This document shows, piece after piece, positions 1 through 8,654 of a stretch of 49,843 nt of DNA (its first letter is position 1; every line of letters begins with the position of its first letter). Below the pieces are notes generated by a model. That model was given only the letters and a program-made list of their open reading frames with translations. It made no database searches and was not told the origin of the DNA. The DNA is taken from assembly GCA_017623295.1 (NCBI GenBank), contig JAGAPK010000044.1, positions 1 to 49,843 on the forward strand. The letters run 5' to 3'. Both the position numbers and the translations under genes were made by a program. The stretch is from Lachnospiraceae bacterium (GTDB taxonomy: Bacteria > Bacillota > Clostridia > Lachnospirales > Lachnospiraceae).

Positions 1-60
1 AAATATCTCCTTTTGAGTGCCGATAACGACACTCTGTTTGTCATGCAGTTTTCAAGGTTC
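1..60 (-). other. Probable rRNA operon leader (minus strand, runs off left edge)
   Basis: Read on the minus strand, 60-44 gives GAACCTTGAAAACTGCA. This matches the CTTTGAAAACT-type block found in Firmicute 16S leaders and 16S-23S spacers. A hairpin follows at 34-15 (GAGTGTCG, loop TTAT, CGGCACTC). Its one imperfect pair is a U-G wobble only on the minus strand, which favours minus-strand RNA. The rRNA itself would lie just outside the window. Family resemblance is from memory; no rRNA base is visible here. Confidence 0.5.
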
Positions 61-115
61 AAATATATCTGAAATGCATTTCTGCAATCCATTCATAAAA
101 TATCATTTTTTAGAC

Positions 116-145
116 TTGACTTTTAATAGTTAGTCTTTCTAATAA
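116..145 (+). promoter_or_regulatory. Candidate sigma-A promoter for the MoxR operon
   Basis: TTGACT (116-121) and TAATAA (140-145) are separated by 18 bases, upstream of the first gene of the five-gene operon. The predicted 5' UTR would be about 110 bases with no obvious riboswitch fold. Confidence 0.45.
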
Positions 146-261
146 CGAGTAGAAGTATATAATTTTCTTGCTTTTATGCTTGAAATAGCGTAACATAAAT
201 TTAGGTGTTTATCAAGGAAGGAAATAGTAAATAGACTAAAATTGGGAAGGGATTTAGAAAC

Positions 262-1083
262 ATGAGTGAACAGAATACAGTTTTTTCAAGCACTTCGAGT
301 TATGTGGCATCCAAAGAGTTGCTGGCAAGCGTAAATGTTGCCATTGCTTTGCAGAAGCCATTATTGATAAAAGGAGAGCCGGGAACCGGTAAAACAATGC
401 TCGCACAGGCAGTAGCAGAATCTCTTGGTAAGAAACTGGTAATCTGGAACATCAAGTCTACAACGAAAGCACAGGAAGGCTTATATGTCTATGATACCAT
501 TCAGAGACTTTATGATGGTCAGTTTGGAGAAGAAGGCGTGGATGATATTTCACGTTATATTAAGCTTGGTAAGTTGGGAGAAGCTTTTGATTCCGATGAA
601 CAGGTTATTCTTCTGATTGATGAAATTGACAAAGCGGATTTGGAATTCCCAAATGACTTGTTATGGGAACTTGATCAGATGGAATTCTATATTCATGAAA
701 CCAAACGTACCGTGAAGGCCAAACATAGACCTATTGTTATTATTACGTCGAATGCAGAGAAAGAATTGCCGGATGCATTTCTTAGAAGATGTATTTTTCA
801 TTATATCGATTTTCCAAATGAAACATTGATGGAAGAAATTGTAAGAACACATTATCCGAATGTAGAAGATAAATTATTAAAGGATGCAATGGAAGTTTTC
901 TACTGGATTCGTTCTATTAAGGATGTAAGAAAGAAACCGAGTACATCAGAATTAATTGACTGGATTAATGCGTTACAGATTGGCGGCATCCCTACCGAGA
1001 AACTGAAAGAAGAATTACCGTTTATCGGCGTAGTAGTGAAGAAGGACGAAGACTTAGAAACCATAAGACATAGGGTAGATTAG
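262..1083 (+). CDS. MoxR-family AAA+ ATPase
   Basis: A 273-aa cytoplasmic AAA+ ATPase of the MoxR type. These act as chaperone-like remodelling motors, usually paired with a von Willebrand factor A (VWA) protein. Visible motifs are Walker A GEPGTGKT (residues 38-45), Walker B ILLIDEID (116-123), sensor 1 around TSN (162-164) and an arginine-finger region LRRC (174-177). Size is normal for the family. The start is supported by GGAAGGGA about 10 bases upstream. The next gene, a VWA protein, begins 3 bases after the stop, so the pair is almost certainly co-translated. Family assignment is firm; the client protein is unknown. It heads an operon with an HD-GYP regulator and two hybrid kinases. Confidence 0.93.
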   Translation: MSEQNTVFSSTSSYVASKELLASVNVAIALQKPLLIKGEPGTGKTMLAQAVAESLGKKLVIWNIKSTTKAQEGLYVYDTIQRLYDGQFGEEGVDDISRYIKLGKLGEAFDSDEQVILLIDEIDKADLEFPNDLLWELDQMEFYIHETKRTVKAKHRPIVIITSNAEKELPDAFLRRCIFHYIDFPNETLMEEIVRTHYPNVEDKLLKDAMEVFYWIRSIKDVRKKPSTSELIDWINALQIGGIPTEKLKEELPFIGVVVKKDEDLETIRHRVD

Positions 1084-1086
1084 CGT

Positions 1087-2286
1087 ATGTTTAGTAAGTT
1101 TTTTTATACATTAAAAGCCAAAGGACTTCATGTTACGTTAAGTGAATGGCTGACTTTGCAGGCAGCACTTGACAAAGGATTATGCAACAGCAGTCTGACC
1201 GATTTCTATTATACGGCAAGAATGATTCTGGTAAAGTCAGAAACCGAATTTGATAAATTTGATATGGCTTTTGATGAAGTGTTTAAAGGAATCCAGTCAG
1301 AGAATGAAATCAGCAAAAATATGCTGCGTTGGCTGGACAAACCGGATATGATTGATATTTTCCATGAAGAGATGCGTAATGCACTTAGTCAGGAAGAAGT
1401 TCAGGTAGACAAAGAAGATGTAGAACAGAAGTTCAAAGACCGACTCAGAGACCAGAATGAGGAACATAACGGTGGAAGTTTCTGGATTGGAACGATGGGT
1501 AAAACATCCTTTGGTAATATGGGCGGTAACATGGGAGGAATCCGTGTTGGTGGTACAACCGGTTATCAGTCGGCATTTCAGGTAGTTGGTGCCAGAAAAT
1601 ATCGTGATTTTCGTGATGACAGAATTCTGGACAACAGACAGTTTCAGATGGCACTTAGGAAATTGCGACAATTTTCTACGAAGTTGGATATTCCGAAGAC
1701 AGAACTTGATATTAACGGAACAATCGATAAGACATGTAATAATGGCGGCTGCTTACAGATTGTTATGGAAAAACCAAGAAAGAATGCAGTGAAATTGCTT
1801 CTTTTGATGGATTCCGGTGGAACGATGATTCCGTACAGTAATTTACTGAATGAACTGTTTCAGTCGGTACACAAATCCAATCACTACAAGGATGTGAAGA
1901 CTTATTATTTCCATAACTGTATTTACTCCAAGCTTTATAACACACCGGAGTGTGAAAATGGAGAATGGATTGATACTGAGTGGATGTTCCGCAATCTGGA
2001 TAGCGACTATAAAGTAATTATCGTTGGTGATGCGGCGATGGCACCGGAAGAGTTATATTCTACATCGGGTAATTACCGAGGCCCGAATGGAGGACTTTCC
2101 GGCTATGATTGGTTGCAGTTAATGAAACGGCATTACAAGAAGATCGTCTGGTTAAATCCAAAGATGGCGCCGGGACATGCGCCCTGGAGAGAAGCAGAGA
2201 CTGCAATTAAAGATATTTTTCCGATGTATAAATTGACCGTAGATGGTCTGAATCAGGCAATGGTTAAGTTAATGACAAATAAATAA
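1087..2286 (+). CDS. VWA domain protein, CoxE-like MoxR partner
   Basis: A 399-aa protein with an N-terminal helical region (1-125), a glycine-rich linker (129-156) and a C-terminal VWA domain. The metal-ion-dependent adhesion site reads MDSGGT (241-246), a DxGGT variant of DxSxS typical of CoxE-like proteins. A second conserved piece, IIVGDAAMAPEEL, lies at 311-323. No signal peptide or membrane segment is visible, so it is cytoplasmic. It starts 3 bases after the moxR stop with only a weak ribosome site, which suggests translational coupling. Known MoxR/VWA pairs mature or insert metals into enzymes or remodel complexes. No client enzyme is encoded beside it; the neighbours are signalling proteins. 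Family is firm, role unknown. Confidence 0.9.
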   Translation: MFSKFFYTLKAKGLHVTLSEWLTLQAALDKGLCNSSLTDFYYTARMILVKSETEFDKFDMAFDEVFKGIQSENEISKNMLRWLDKPDMIDIFHEEMRNALSQEEVQVDKEDVEQKFKDRLRDQNEEHNGGSFWIGTMGKTSFGNMGGNMGGIRVGGTTGYQSAFQVVGARKYRDFRDDRILDNRQFQMALRKLRQFSTKLDIPKTELDINGTIDKTCNNGGCLQIVMEKPRKNAVKLLLLMDSGGTMIPYSNLLNELFQSVHKSNHYKDVKTYYFHNCIYSKLYNTPECENGEWIDTEWMFRNLDSDYKVIIVGDAAMAPEELYSTSGNYRGPNGGLSGYDWLQLMKRHYKKIVWLNPKMAPGHAPWREAETAIKDIFPMYKLTVDGLNQAMVKLMTNK

Positions 2287-2309
2287 TAGTAAAAGGGAGA
2301 GGTGTGTGT

Positions 2310-3374
2310 ATGTATCGAGTAATGATAGTAGATGACAATATGGCCAATTTGATTATGGCAAGAAAGACGTTGGAAGAGGAATACGAAGTGATTCCTGTAT
2401 CATCAGGTATTTCCGCATTGGAATGTCTGAATGATATGCCGGAACTTCCGGATTTGGTTTTGCTGGATGTGGATATGCCGAATGTAAATGGTTTCCAGGT
2501 TATCAGTGAAATGAAAAATATACCAAAGCTTATGAATATTCCAATTATTTTCCTGACAGCGCAGGATGATGATACAACAGAATTGGAAAGCTATAATCTT
2601 GGCGCAATGGATTATATCAAGAAACCATATACAGCAAATCTTTTGAAAAAACGTGTTGATATTCAGATTCAGCTTCTGATGCAGCAGACGAAGTTGGAAG
2701 AAATGAATAAATCTCTCACGAACATGGTACAGGATAAGACCAAAAAGAATTTGGAATTACAGTATTCTATCGTAGAAATGTTTGTGGATATGTTGACCAA
2801 GAGAGATGGCTTCTTAGGCGACCATGCAAGACGTACAGAACGATACATGGATGTCCTGATGAGTGCAATGATTCGTACCGGTAAATTCGGACTGACAGCT
2901 GACGATGGACTGACAATCTGTTTTGCTTCCAAGATTCATGACTTGGGCAAAATGTGTATTACAGATCAGTATTTGAACAATGTGAAGGTTGGCAAGGGAA
3001 GTGAGTTTGAGCGCGAAGCAGAGAAAACACATACAACACTTGGCGCAGACATTATTTCTAAAATTACGCAGCTGAACTCCAGTAATAACAGTTTTATGAA
3101 TTATGCTTATAATATGTGCCGTAGTCATCATGAGAGATGGGATGGCAATGGATATCCGGATCGTCTGGCAGGAGATAAAATTCCGGTAGAGGCAAGAGCA
3201 CTTGCAGTTGTAAATATGTACGATAACTTAAGAAATACTACAGTAGATGGCAAGGCGCTGACACATCAGGAAGCATGTATGAAACTTAAGTTTATGAAAT
3301 TTACCTATTTTGATGCTGCTATTGTTGATGTTTTTCTCTCAGTAGAAAACGAAATTAAGAATGTTGCAGGCTAA
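2310..3374 (+). CDS. Response regulator with HD-GYP c-di-GMP phosphodiesterase domain
   Basis: A 354-aa protein. Residues 1-125 are a receiver domain with acidic pocket DD (8-9), phospho-acceptor D53 in LLDVDMP, T83 and K104. A helical linker (125-155) leads to an HD-GYP domain (about 155-350). Metal-site residues are present: H172, HD (210-211), K214, H241, HH (273-274), GYP (281-283) and D305, so an active c-di-GMP hydrolase is expected. The ATG at 2310 is preferred over the in-frame GTG at 2304, because AAAGGGAGAGG (2292-2302) is well spaced only for the ATG. It lies 23 bases after the VWA gene and overlaps the ribosome site of the next kinase gene. Input is probably from the two downstream hybrid kinases (inference from context). 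Confidence 0.93.
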   Translation: MYRVMIVDDNMANLIMARKTLEEEYEVIPVSSGISALECLNDMPELPDLVLLDVDMPNVNGFQVISEMKNIPKLMNIPIIFLTAQDDDTTELESYNLGAMDYIKKPYTANLLKKRVDIQIQLLMQQTKLEEMNKSLTNMVQDKTKKNLELQYSIVEMFVDMLTKRDGFLGDHARRTERYMDVLMSAMIRTGKFGLTADDGLTICFASKIHDLGKMCITDQYLNNVKVGKGSEFEREAEKTHTTLGADIISKITQLNSSNNSFMNYAYNMCRSHHERWDGNGYPDRLAGDKIPVEARALAVVNMYDNLRNTTVDGKALTHQEACMKLKFMKFTYFDAAIVDVFLSVENEIKNVAG

Positions 3375-3384
3375 GGAGAAACGT

Positions 3385-5481
3385 ATGAAAGCTTTTTTTC
3401 ATAAATATCTTTCATCAGAGTATCCGGTGGAAAAGAAATTATTTAATTTTGCCATAATGTTGAGCGCGGGAGAATGTTTAGCAATCGCCCTCTTATCTGT
3501 TGTGGCAAGTATGAATTATGTGCATGCTCTGTTGATGCTCGGCGGCGCAGTAGGCTCATTGGCTTGTCTTATTGCGGGCGAACATGTAAAGAAAAGGGAT
3601 AATCTTGTTGCTGTTTATTTCTTAGTAATGTATATCATGATTATTCCGGCAATTTGTTATTGGTCGGATATGGCAATCTGTGTCTTTCCGTGTTATTTGA
3701 TTACCGGCATTGTATTTGCAACTGTTCTTATGAAGGGCAGACAGATGGTTATTTGTCTGCTTGCACAGGGAATTGTAGATATTTGTTGTATTTATCGGGC
3801 TATTGTTATGAAAGGTGCTATGCAGAGTGCTTATATGCAAGATGGAACAGTTCTGTATATCAGAGTTCTTTCCTCTATTTTTTTAACGGGAATTATTTGC
3901 GGTTTGCTGATTGCATACAGGAATCGTTGCCTGAAAACAGAAATCCGGATTAGTTCTGAGATGGAGAAAGAAGCAGAACAACAGAATTATGCGAAAGATA
4001 TGTTTATGGTAAACGTATCTCATGAAATTCGAACACCGTTAAATGCAATTTTGGGCACAGCTGAACTTTTACTGGATTGGGATACAAATGATAAGGTGAA
4101 AGAAAGTGTTTTCTATATTTCGAATTCCAGTAAGGCATTATTGTCAATTACGAATGATTTGATGGATTTCTCCAAAATTGATACAGAAAGTATCAAGATT
4201 GAGGACAGAGAATATGATTTTGAAGAAATATTTAATGATTTAATCAATATGTTTTCTGTTCGGTTTGCAGATTGTAATGTAGAAGTGTTTGTAGATATTG
4301 CACCGAATATTCCGGCGAAATTGTACGGCGATGGTGCGAAAATCAAACAGATTATTTTGAATTATATGACAACGCTTGTGAAAAATCTGGCAAATGGAAA
4401 AATCAACATTATAGTTTCTTGTGAGCGAAAAGATGCAAAGGAAATCTGGCTGAACATTTCGGTGGAAGCAAAGGGCAATTTCAAATGCCTGAATAGTTCA
4501 ACAGATGAGCAAAATGGTTCGGCAATTGATAGTGCAGTATTACATAGAGGCGAGCTTCTGTGCAAGAACATTGTTGAGGCGATGGGCGGTAGTCAGCAGA
4601 TAACAGAAGACGGATATCACAGAAATTATCATTTTAAGGTGCCACAGTATTTTGAAGTAGAGAATACCTTGGTAGAAAAGTCAAAATTTGATCAGGTAAG
4701 AATTTTATTATATGAGAATACAGAAGATCAGAAAGAGATTTTCTCAAAAGTATTGAAGGACATGGGCGTGGCACATGTGCAGGTCAATGTTAATGAAGTC
4801 TTTTATAAAGAATGTGTGAAAAAAGAATATACACATATTCTTCTGGCGGCAGAACGCTATGAAGGCATGAGCGAACAACTGAAGGAATTATTGGAACCGC
4901 AGAAACTGATTCTGATAAAAGCCGGTATGTTCTCCTATGATGATGAAATGATAAAAACAACACTGGTAAGACCAATAAGTTGTTTGAACGTAGATGCTCT
5001 GCTCAGTGGTAAGAAAAACTATGCGGTCAGAGATGTTGATTATAACGGTAGATTTGAATGTCCGGATGCCAGAGTCATGGTTGTTGATGATAATGTAATG
5101 AATCTGGAAATCGCAAGTGAATTGCTGAAGAAGTATAAGGCGCAGGTAGTTACGGCAATCAGCGGAAAGGAATGTCTGAACTTCTTACAGGAAGAAAAAG
5201 TAGATTTTATTTTCCTTGATTACATGATGCCGGAAATGGATGGCATTGATACTTTGAAAAATATCAGGGCGCTTGATATTCCGGAATTGAAAAAAGTACC
5301 GATTGTAGCATTGACCGCGAATGCAGTCAGTGGTGCGAGAGAAATGTTTTTGGAGGCAGGGTTTGACGAATATATTTCCAAACCGATTGAAATCCGAAAA
5401 TTTGAAAAGGTGTTAAAAGAGTGTATGGCACCGGATAAGATTGTATATATCAGTGATAAAGAGGAAGTCTATGAATCATAA
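3385..5481 (+). CDS. Membrane hybrid histidine kinase-like protein with degenerate ATPase
   Basis: A 698-aa protein. About six hydrophobic segments (20-180) precede a HisKA domain with H-box VSHEIRTPLN and phospho-acceptor H213. The following HATPase_c region (about 290-425) is badly eroded. The second Asn of the N-box is lost (ILNYMTTLVKN), no DxGxG G1 box is found, and the G2 glycines are replaced by LHRGELLC. Next come a receiver-like fold without a phospho-Asp (437-540) and a complete receiver domain (562-680, D612, K666). Start 3385 is chosen because AAGGAG (3373-3378) sits 6 bases upstream; an earlier ATG at 3361 lacks a site. The gene ends inside the next one (11-base overlap). It may be a pseudokinase that acts as a dimer partner or phosphotransfer scaffold. 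Confidence 0.88.
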   Translation: MKAFFHKYLSSEYPVEKKLFNFAIMLSAGECLAIALLSVVASMNYVHALLMLGGAVGSLACLIAGEHVKKRDNLVAVYFLVMYIMIIPAICYWSDMAICVFPCYLITGIVFATVLMKGRQMVICLLAQGIVDICCIYRAIVMKGAMQSAYMQDGTVLYIRVLSSIFLTGIICGLLIAYRNRCLKTEIRISSEMEKEAEQQNYAKDMFMVNVSHEIRTPLNAILGTAELLLDWDTNDKVKESVFYISNSSKALLSITNDLMDFSKIDTESIKIEDREYDFEEIFNDLINMFSVRFADCNVEVFVDIAPNIPAKLYGDGAKIKQIILNYMTTLVKNLANGKINIIVSCERKDAKEIWLNISVEAKGNFKCLNSSTDEQNGSAIDSAVLHRGELLCKNIVEAMGGSQQITEDGYHRNYHFKVPQYFEVENTLVEKSKFDQVRILLYENTEDQKEIFSKVLKDMGVAHVQVNVNEVFYKECVKKEYTHILLAAERYEGMSEQLKELLEPQKLILIKAGMFSYDDEMIKTTLVRPISCLNVDALLSGKKNYAVRDVDYNGRFECPDARVMVVDDNVMNLEIASELLKKYKAQVVTAISGKECLNFLQEEKVDFIFLDYMMPEMDGIDTLKNIRALDIPELKKVPIVALTANAVSGAREMFLEAGFDEYISKPIEIRKFEKVLKECMAPDKIVYISDKEEVYES

Positions 5482-8230
5482 ATTGGATAAATATTTAACA
5501 GAAAAATTATGTGGACTGGATTATTATGAATTTGTATTGAAGCAGTTTCTGAATGTTCTACTGGTGGAAGCTGTCATCATGATTCCAATTATGATTATGA
5601 TGGATGCGGTTGGAAAAGTAGAACTTTGCATTTTCATTGTATTGCTGGTTGTCTGCGGGATGTTCTGGATGATGAACAAGCAGAAAAATTATCAGATGAT
5701 GTCGATGATAGTAGTAGGAGTCATTAACTGTATTATTGGTCCTATGATGTTAAAAATGGGAGGAGGATTATATAATGTTGCGCCAATGTGTTTCGCAATC
5801 AGCGTAATTCTCATTTACTCCATTTTTGAAGGCAGCAAGTTCTTTCTTTTCTTTGCTGTCTGCATTTTGGAATACAGTTTCCTGTATCGTGAGATGCTAT
5901 ATAAGCCGGTTGATCTTTTTCCGGAAGGTGATGCTATAGTACAGTTTTGGACTTTCACAGTGTATTTTATGGCACTTGCGGGATTTATTGTACTTGCTAT
6001 TTATTTACAGGAAAAATTTTATAAATGCCAGAAGCAGAAAATATTATCCAGTAGTGACAGAATTAATAACAGTGGTAGTGCTAAAAGTCAGTTTTTAACA
6101 AATATGTCGCATGAAATCAGAACGCCAATGAATTCGATTATTGGTCTTTCTGAAATTTTGCTGAAAGAAGAACTGGATGATGAAGCGAGAACAGAAGTAA
6201 ATACAATTCGAACTGCATCTTACGATTTGTTGTCTATCATTGATGATGTATTGACCTATGCGAAGATTGATGCAGGTGATATGCATCTGATAGAAGAAGA
6301 CTATTCTTTTGAAAACTTATTTAAGGGAATTATTAGCGCTGTTTCTCCGGAACTGCATGGGAAAAAGTTGCATATGGATATCAAAATCAATCATAATATC
6401 CCAAAAGTTCTGCTTGGAGATAGTATAAAAATACGCCAGATTTTTCTGTATCTGCTGTTTGTATCCATCGATAGTACGACCAATGGGCGTGTTTTAATTG
6501 ATATTGACTGCGAAAATGACTATGAGAATAACATTTGTACATTGAAATGTAAGATTGCAGATACCGGAAAAGGGTTATCTGAAATTGATGTAAATTCTTT
6601 GTTTGGAACATATGATACCTATGATTCCAGACAATCCAGTAACCTAAAAGGTATTGGCTTAAAATTTGCAATCTGTAAAGAAATGCTTGCAATGATGCAG
6701 GGTGATATCAAGGTAGAAAGTATTGCAGACGTTGGTTTATGTTCCACATTTACTTTCTGCAATATGATTGTTGATGAAGCACCAATGATTGAATTGGAAA
6801 AAGAAGAAAAGCCAAGCGTTTTAATTTATACTTCAGATGATGTTATACAGCAGAAGTGGCAGGGAATTATGGAAGGTTTCCGTGTACGTCCACATTATAT
6901 TCGCAATTATCATAGTTTTGATCGTGTATTACAAGATAAGAAATACGATTTTGTATTTATCCCATCTGACATGTATGAGAAGCTTTCCGGTATTATCAGT
7001 TTGTATAATTATGAGGATAATACTTATGTCGTTGGCGATTACAACAACGTTTATGGAGATTTTGGTAAGTGTCGTCTGATTCGCAGACCATTTTCCTGTA
7101 TTTCAGTTGCTGAGGTTTTAAATAATAAATGGAATAGGGAAGATTTCAAGAAGGACAAAAATCAGGAAACTTTCACGGCAAAGAAAGCAAAAGTTCTTGT
7201 TGTAGACGATAATGCAGTTAACTTGAAAGTAGCTTCCGGTATCTTTAAGAAATATGGTATTGATATTGCAGTTGCACTTTCCGGAGAAGATGGTATCCGA
7301 AAGATTGAGAATGAGAAATATGATTTGGTTCTGATGGATATGGTAATGCCTGATATGACAGGTGATGAAGTCTTGAAAGTGCTTCGTGCGAAGGAAGATA
7401 AATATTTTAAAGAAATTCCGATTGTTGCTTTAACAGCACAGAACGGCTCCAATGTGCGGGAAGAAATTATGGAATTTGGCTTCCAGGATTATCTGGCTAA
7501 ACCAATCAAGACACGTTATCTGGAAAAATGTCTGCTTGAATTTTTACCTGAGGAATTGATTGTCAAGATAAAAGTAGAAGGCAAGAGCGAGGTTATCAAA
7601 GCACAGCAGGCGGCGGAAAGACCACCAAGTGGACTGAACACAGAAAAAGGTCTTCTGAACATAGGCTTCAACAAAGATGCGTATGCTGCAATTTTAAATA
7701 CTTACTACGCAGAAGGTATCAAATATCTTGATACATTGCCGCAGCTTCTGGAAATAAATGATATCAGACTTTTTACAACGAATGTGCATGGTATCAAGAG
7801 CTCCAGTGCAAGTATCGGTGCAATGGAAGTTTCCGCACTTTTCAAAGAATTGGAATTTGCGGGTAAGGCAGAACGTCTGGATGAAATTAATGAGAAATTC
7901 CCTGAATATATGGAGAAATTCAAGGAAATTCTTGAGATTGTCAAACAGTATCTGGTGGAGAATGGAAAACTGGCAGAATCAGATACTCATGCTAATCTGG
8001 AAGATAAAGAAGTGGAAGCTTTGACTTTGGAAGATTTACAGACATTAAAGAATGAAATGGATCGAATGAATCTGAAAGTCTGTGATGAACGAATTCCTGA
8101 GATGGCTGGTAAAAATTTCGGTCCGGATTATAATGAGAAAATCAGGGAATTAAAGAAAGCATATGAGATGTTTGATTTCCATCAGGCTAAGATTGTGTTA
8201 AATGAATTAATCGATTCTTTTTCAGAATAG
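5471..8230 (+). CDS. Membrane hybrid histidine kinase with REC and Hpt domains
   Basis: A 919-aa paralogue of the preceding protein with the same order: hydrophobic segments (25-180), HisKA with MSHEIRTPMN (H214), HATPase_c (about 300-432), receiver-like fold lacking the Asp (448-550), and an intact receiver (573-690, D623, K678). It adds an Hpt domain with VHGIKSSSASIGA (H773) and a helical C-terminal extension (840-919). The G1 box DTGKG (364-368) and GIGL (394-397) are kept, but the N-box reads QIFLYLLFVSIDS and lacks its Asn, which normally binds Mg-ATP. The start follows AGAGGAAG; an in-frame TTG at 5441 is rejected. His, Asp and Hpt modules could form a relay to the HD-GYP regulator at 2310 (inference). 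Confidence 0.9.
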   Translation: MNHKLDKYLTEKLCGLDYYEFVLKQFLNVLLVEAVIMIPIMIMMDAVGKVELCIFIVLLVVCGMFWMMNKQKNYQMMSMIVVGVINCIIGPMMLKMGGGLYNVAPMCFAISVILIYSIFEGSKFFLFFAVCILEYSFLYREMLYKPVDLFPEGDAIVQFWTFTVYFMALAGFIVLAIYLQEKFYKCQKQKILSSSDRINNSGSAKSQFLTNMSHEIRTPMNSIIGLSEILLKEELDDEARTEVNTIRTASYDLLSIIDDVLTYAKIDAGDMHLIEEDYSFENLFKGIISAVSPELHGKKLHMDIKINHNIPKVLLGDSIKIRQIFLYLLFVSIDSTTNGRVLIDIDCENDYENNICTLKCKIADTGKGLSEIDVNSLFGTYDTYDSRQSSNLKGIGLKFAICKEMLAMMQGDIKVESIADVGLCSTFTFCNMIVDEAPMIELEKEEKPSVLIYTSDDVIQQKWQGIMEGFRVRPHYIRNYHSFDRVLQDKKYDFVFIPSDMYEKLSGIISLYNYEDNTYVVGDYNNVYGDFGKCRLIRRPFSCISVAEVLNNKWNREDFKKDKNQETFTAKKAKVLVVDDNAVNLKVASGIFKKYGIDIAVALSGEDGIRKIENEKYDLVLMDMVMPDMTGDEVLKVLRAKEDKYFKEIPIVALTAQNGSNVREEIMEFGFQDYLAKPIKTRYLEKCLLEFLPEELIVKIKVEGKSEVIKAQQAAERPPSGLNTEKGLLNIGFNKDAYAAILNTYYAEGIKYLDTLPQLLEINDIRLFTTNVHGIKSSSASIGAMEVSALFKELEFAGKAERLDEINEKFPEYMEKFKEILEIVKQYLVENGKLAESDTHANLEDKEVEALTLEDLQTLKNEMDRMNLKVCDERIPEMAGKNFGPDYNEKIRELKKAYEMFDFHQAKIVLNELIDSFSE

Positions 8231-8232
8231 GG

Positions 8233-8261
8233 TTGACAAAAAAATAAATTTCAGCTACGAT
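8233..8261 (+). promoter_or_regulatory. Promoter of the tyrS T-box operon
   Basis: TTGACA (8233-8238), a 17-base spacer and TACGAT (8256-8261) lie 3 bases after the upstream kinase gene and just before the T-box leader. It is a near-consensus sigma-A promoter at the expected distance. Confidence 0.8.
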
Positions 8262-8267
8262 AACAGA

Positions 8268-8570
8268 AGAATTCAATACAATAAGCGTTGATAAGAACAA
8301 GTAGTAAATAATGGAACGTACAGAAAGTAGCCGGTTGATGAGAGGCACACGGGAAGTTTTTTATGAATACATCTTGGAGCTTCATGACAGAATAAATGAA
8401 ATGTAGCATATTTTATTTTAGTAGGTGATGACGGAGGAATGCACGTTATAGCAGGAGAGTATCATTGGAAACAATTGTACTTGGTGAGATAGGCAGTGTG
8501 AGCTGTTTATGAAGTTAGGTGGTAACACGAGTTTTTGACCTCGTCCTTTCATAGGGCGGGGTCTTTTTTG
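8268..8570 (+). promoter_or_regulatory. Tyrosine T-box riboswitch leader
   Basis: This leader occupies most of the 424-base gap before tyrS. The specifier region reads GAA-TAC-ATCTTGGAGC, with the Tyr codon UAC at 8368-8370 in the standard GAAxxxACCTTGGAGT context. A GGTTGATGAGAG distal-loop element is at 8333-8344. The T-box proper, AGGTGGTAACACGAG, is at 8517-8531, ahead of an intrinsic terminator. Established mechanism: uncharged tRNA-Tyr pairs with the specifier and, through its CCA end, the antiterminator, so the downstream operon is read through when tyrosine is scarce. The remaining bases 8571-8654 hold only the tyrS ribosome site. Confidence 0.96.
8537..8569 (+). terminator. T-box intrinsic terminator
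   Basis: An 11-bp stem pairs GACCTCGTCCT (8537-8547) with AGGGCGGGGTC (8553-8563), including two U-G pairs, and is followed by six T. It competes with the T-box antiterminator just upstream. Confidence 0.95.
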
Positions 8571-8654
8571 TTATCTATAAAGCATGCGATAAGAATTATT
8601 TATGCGTATTGTATCGAACAAAGTAGAATAAAAACAGAAAGAAGGAAATGAAAC

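Noticed and set aside
2304-2309. GTG start for the HD-GYP regulator
   Set aside because: Only one base from the Shine-Dalgarno site; the ATG at 2310 has normal spacing and starts the receiver fold directly.
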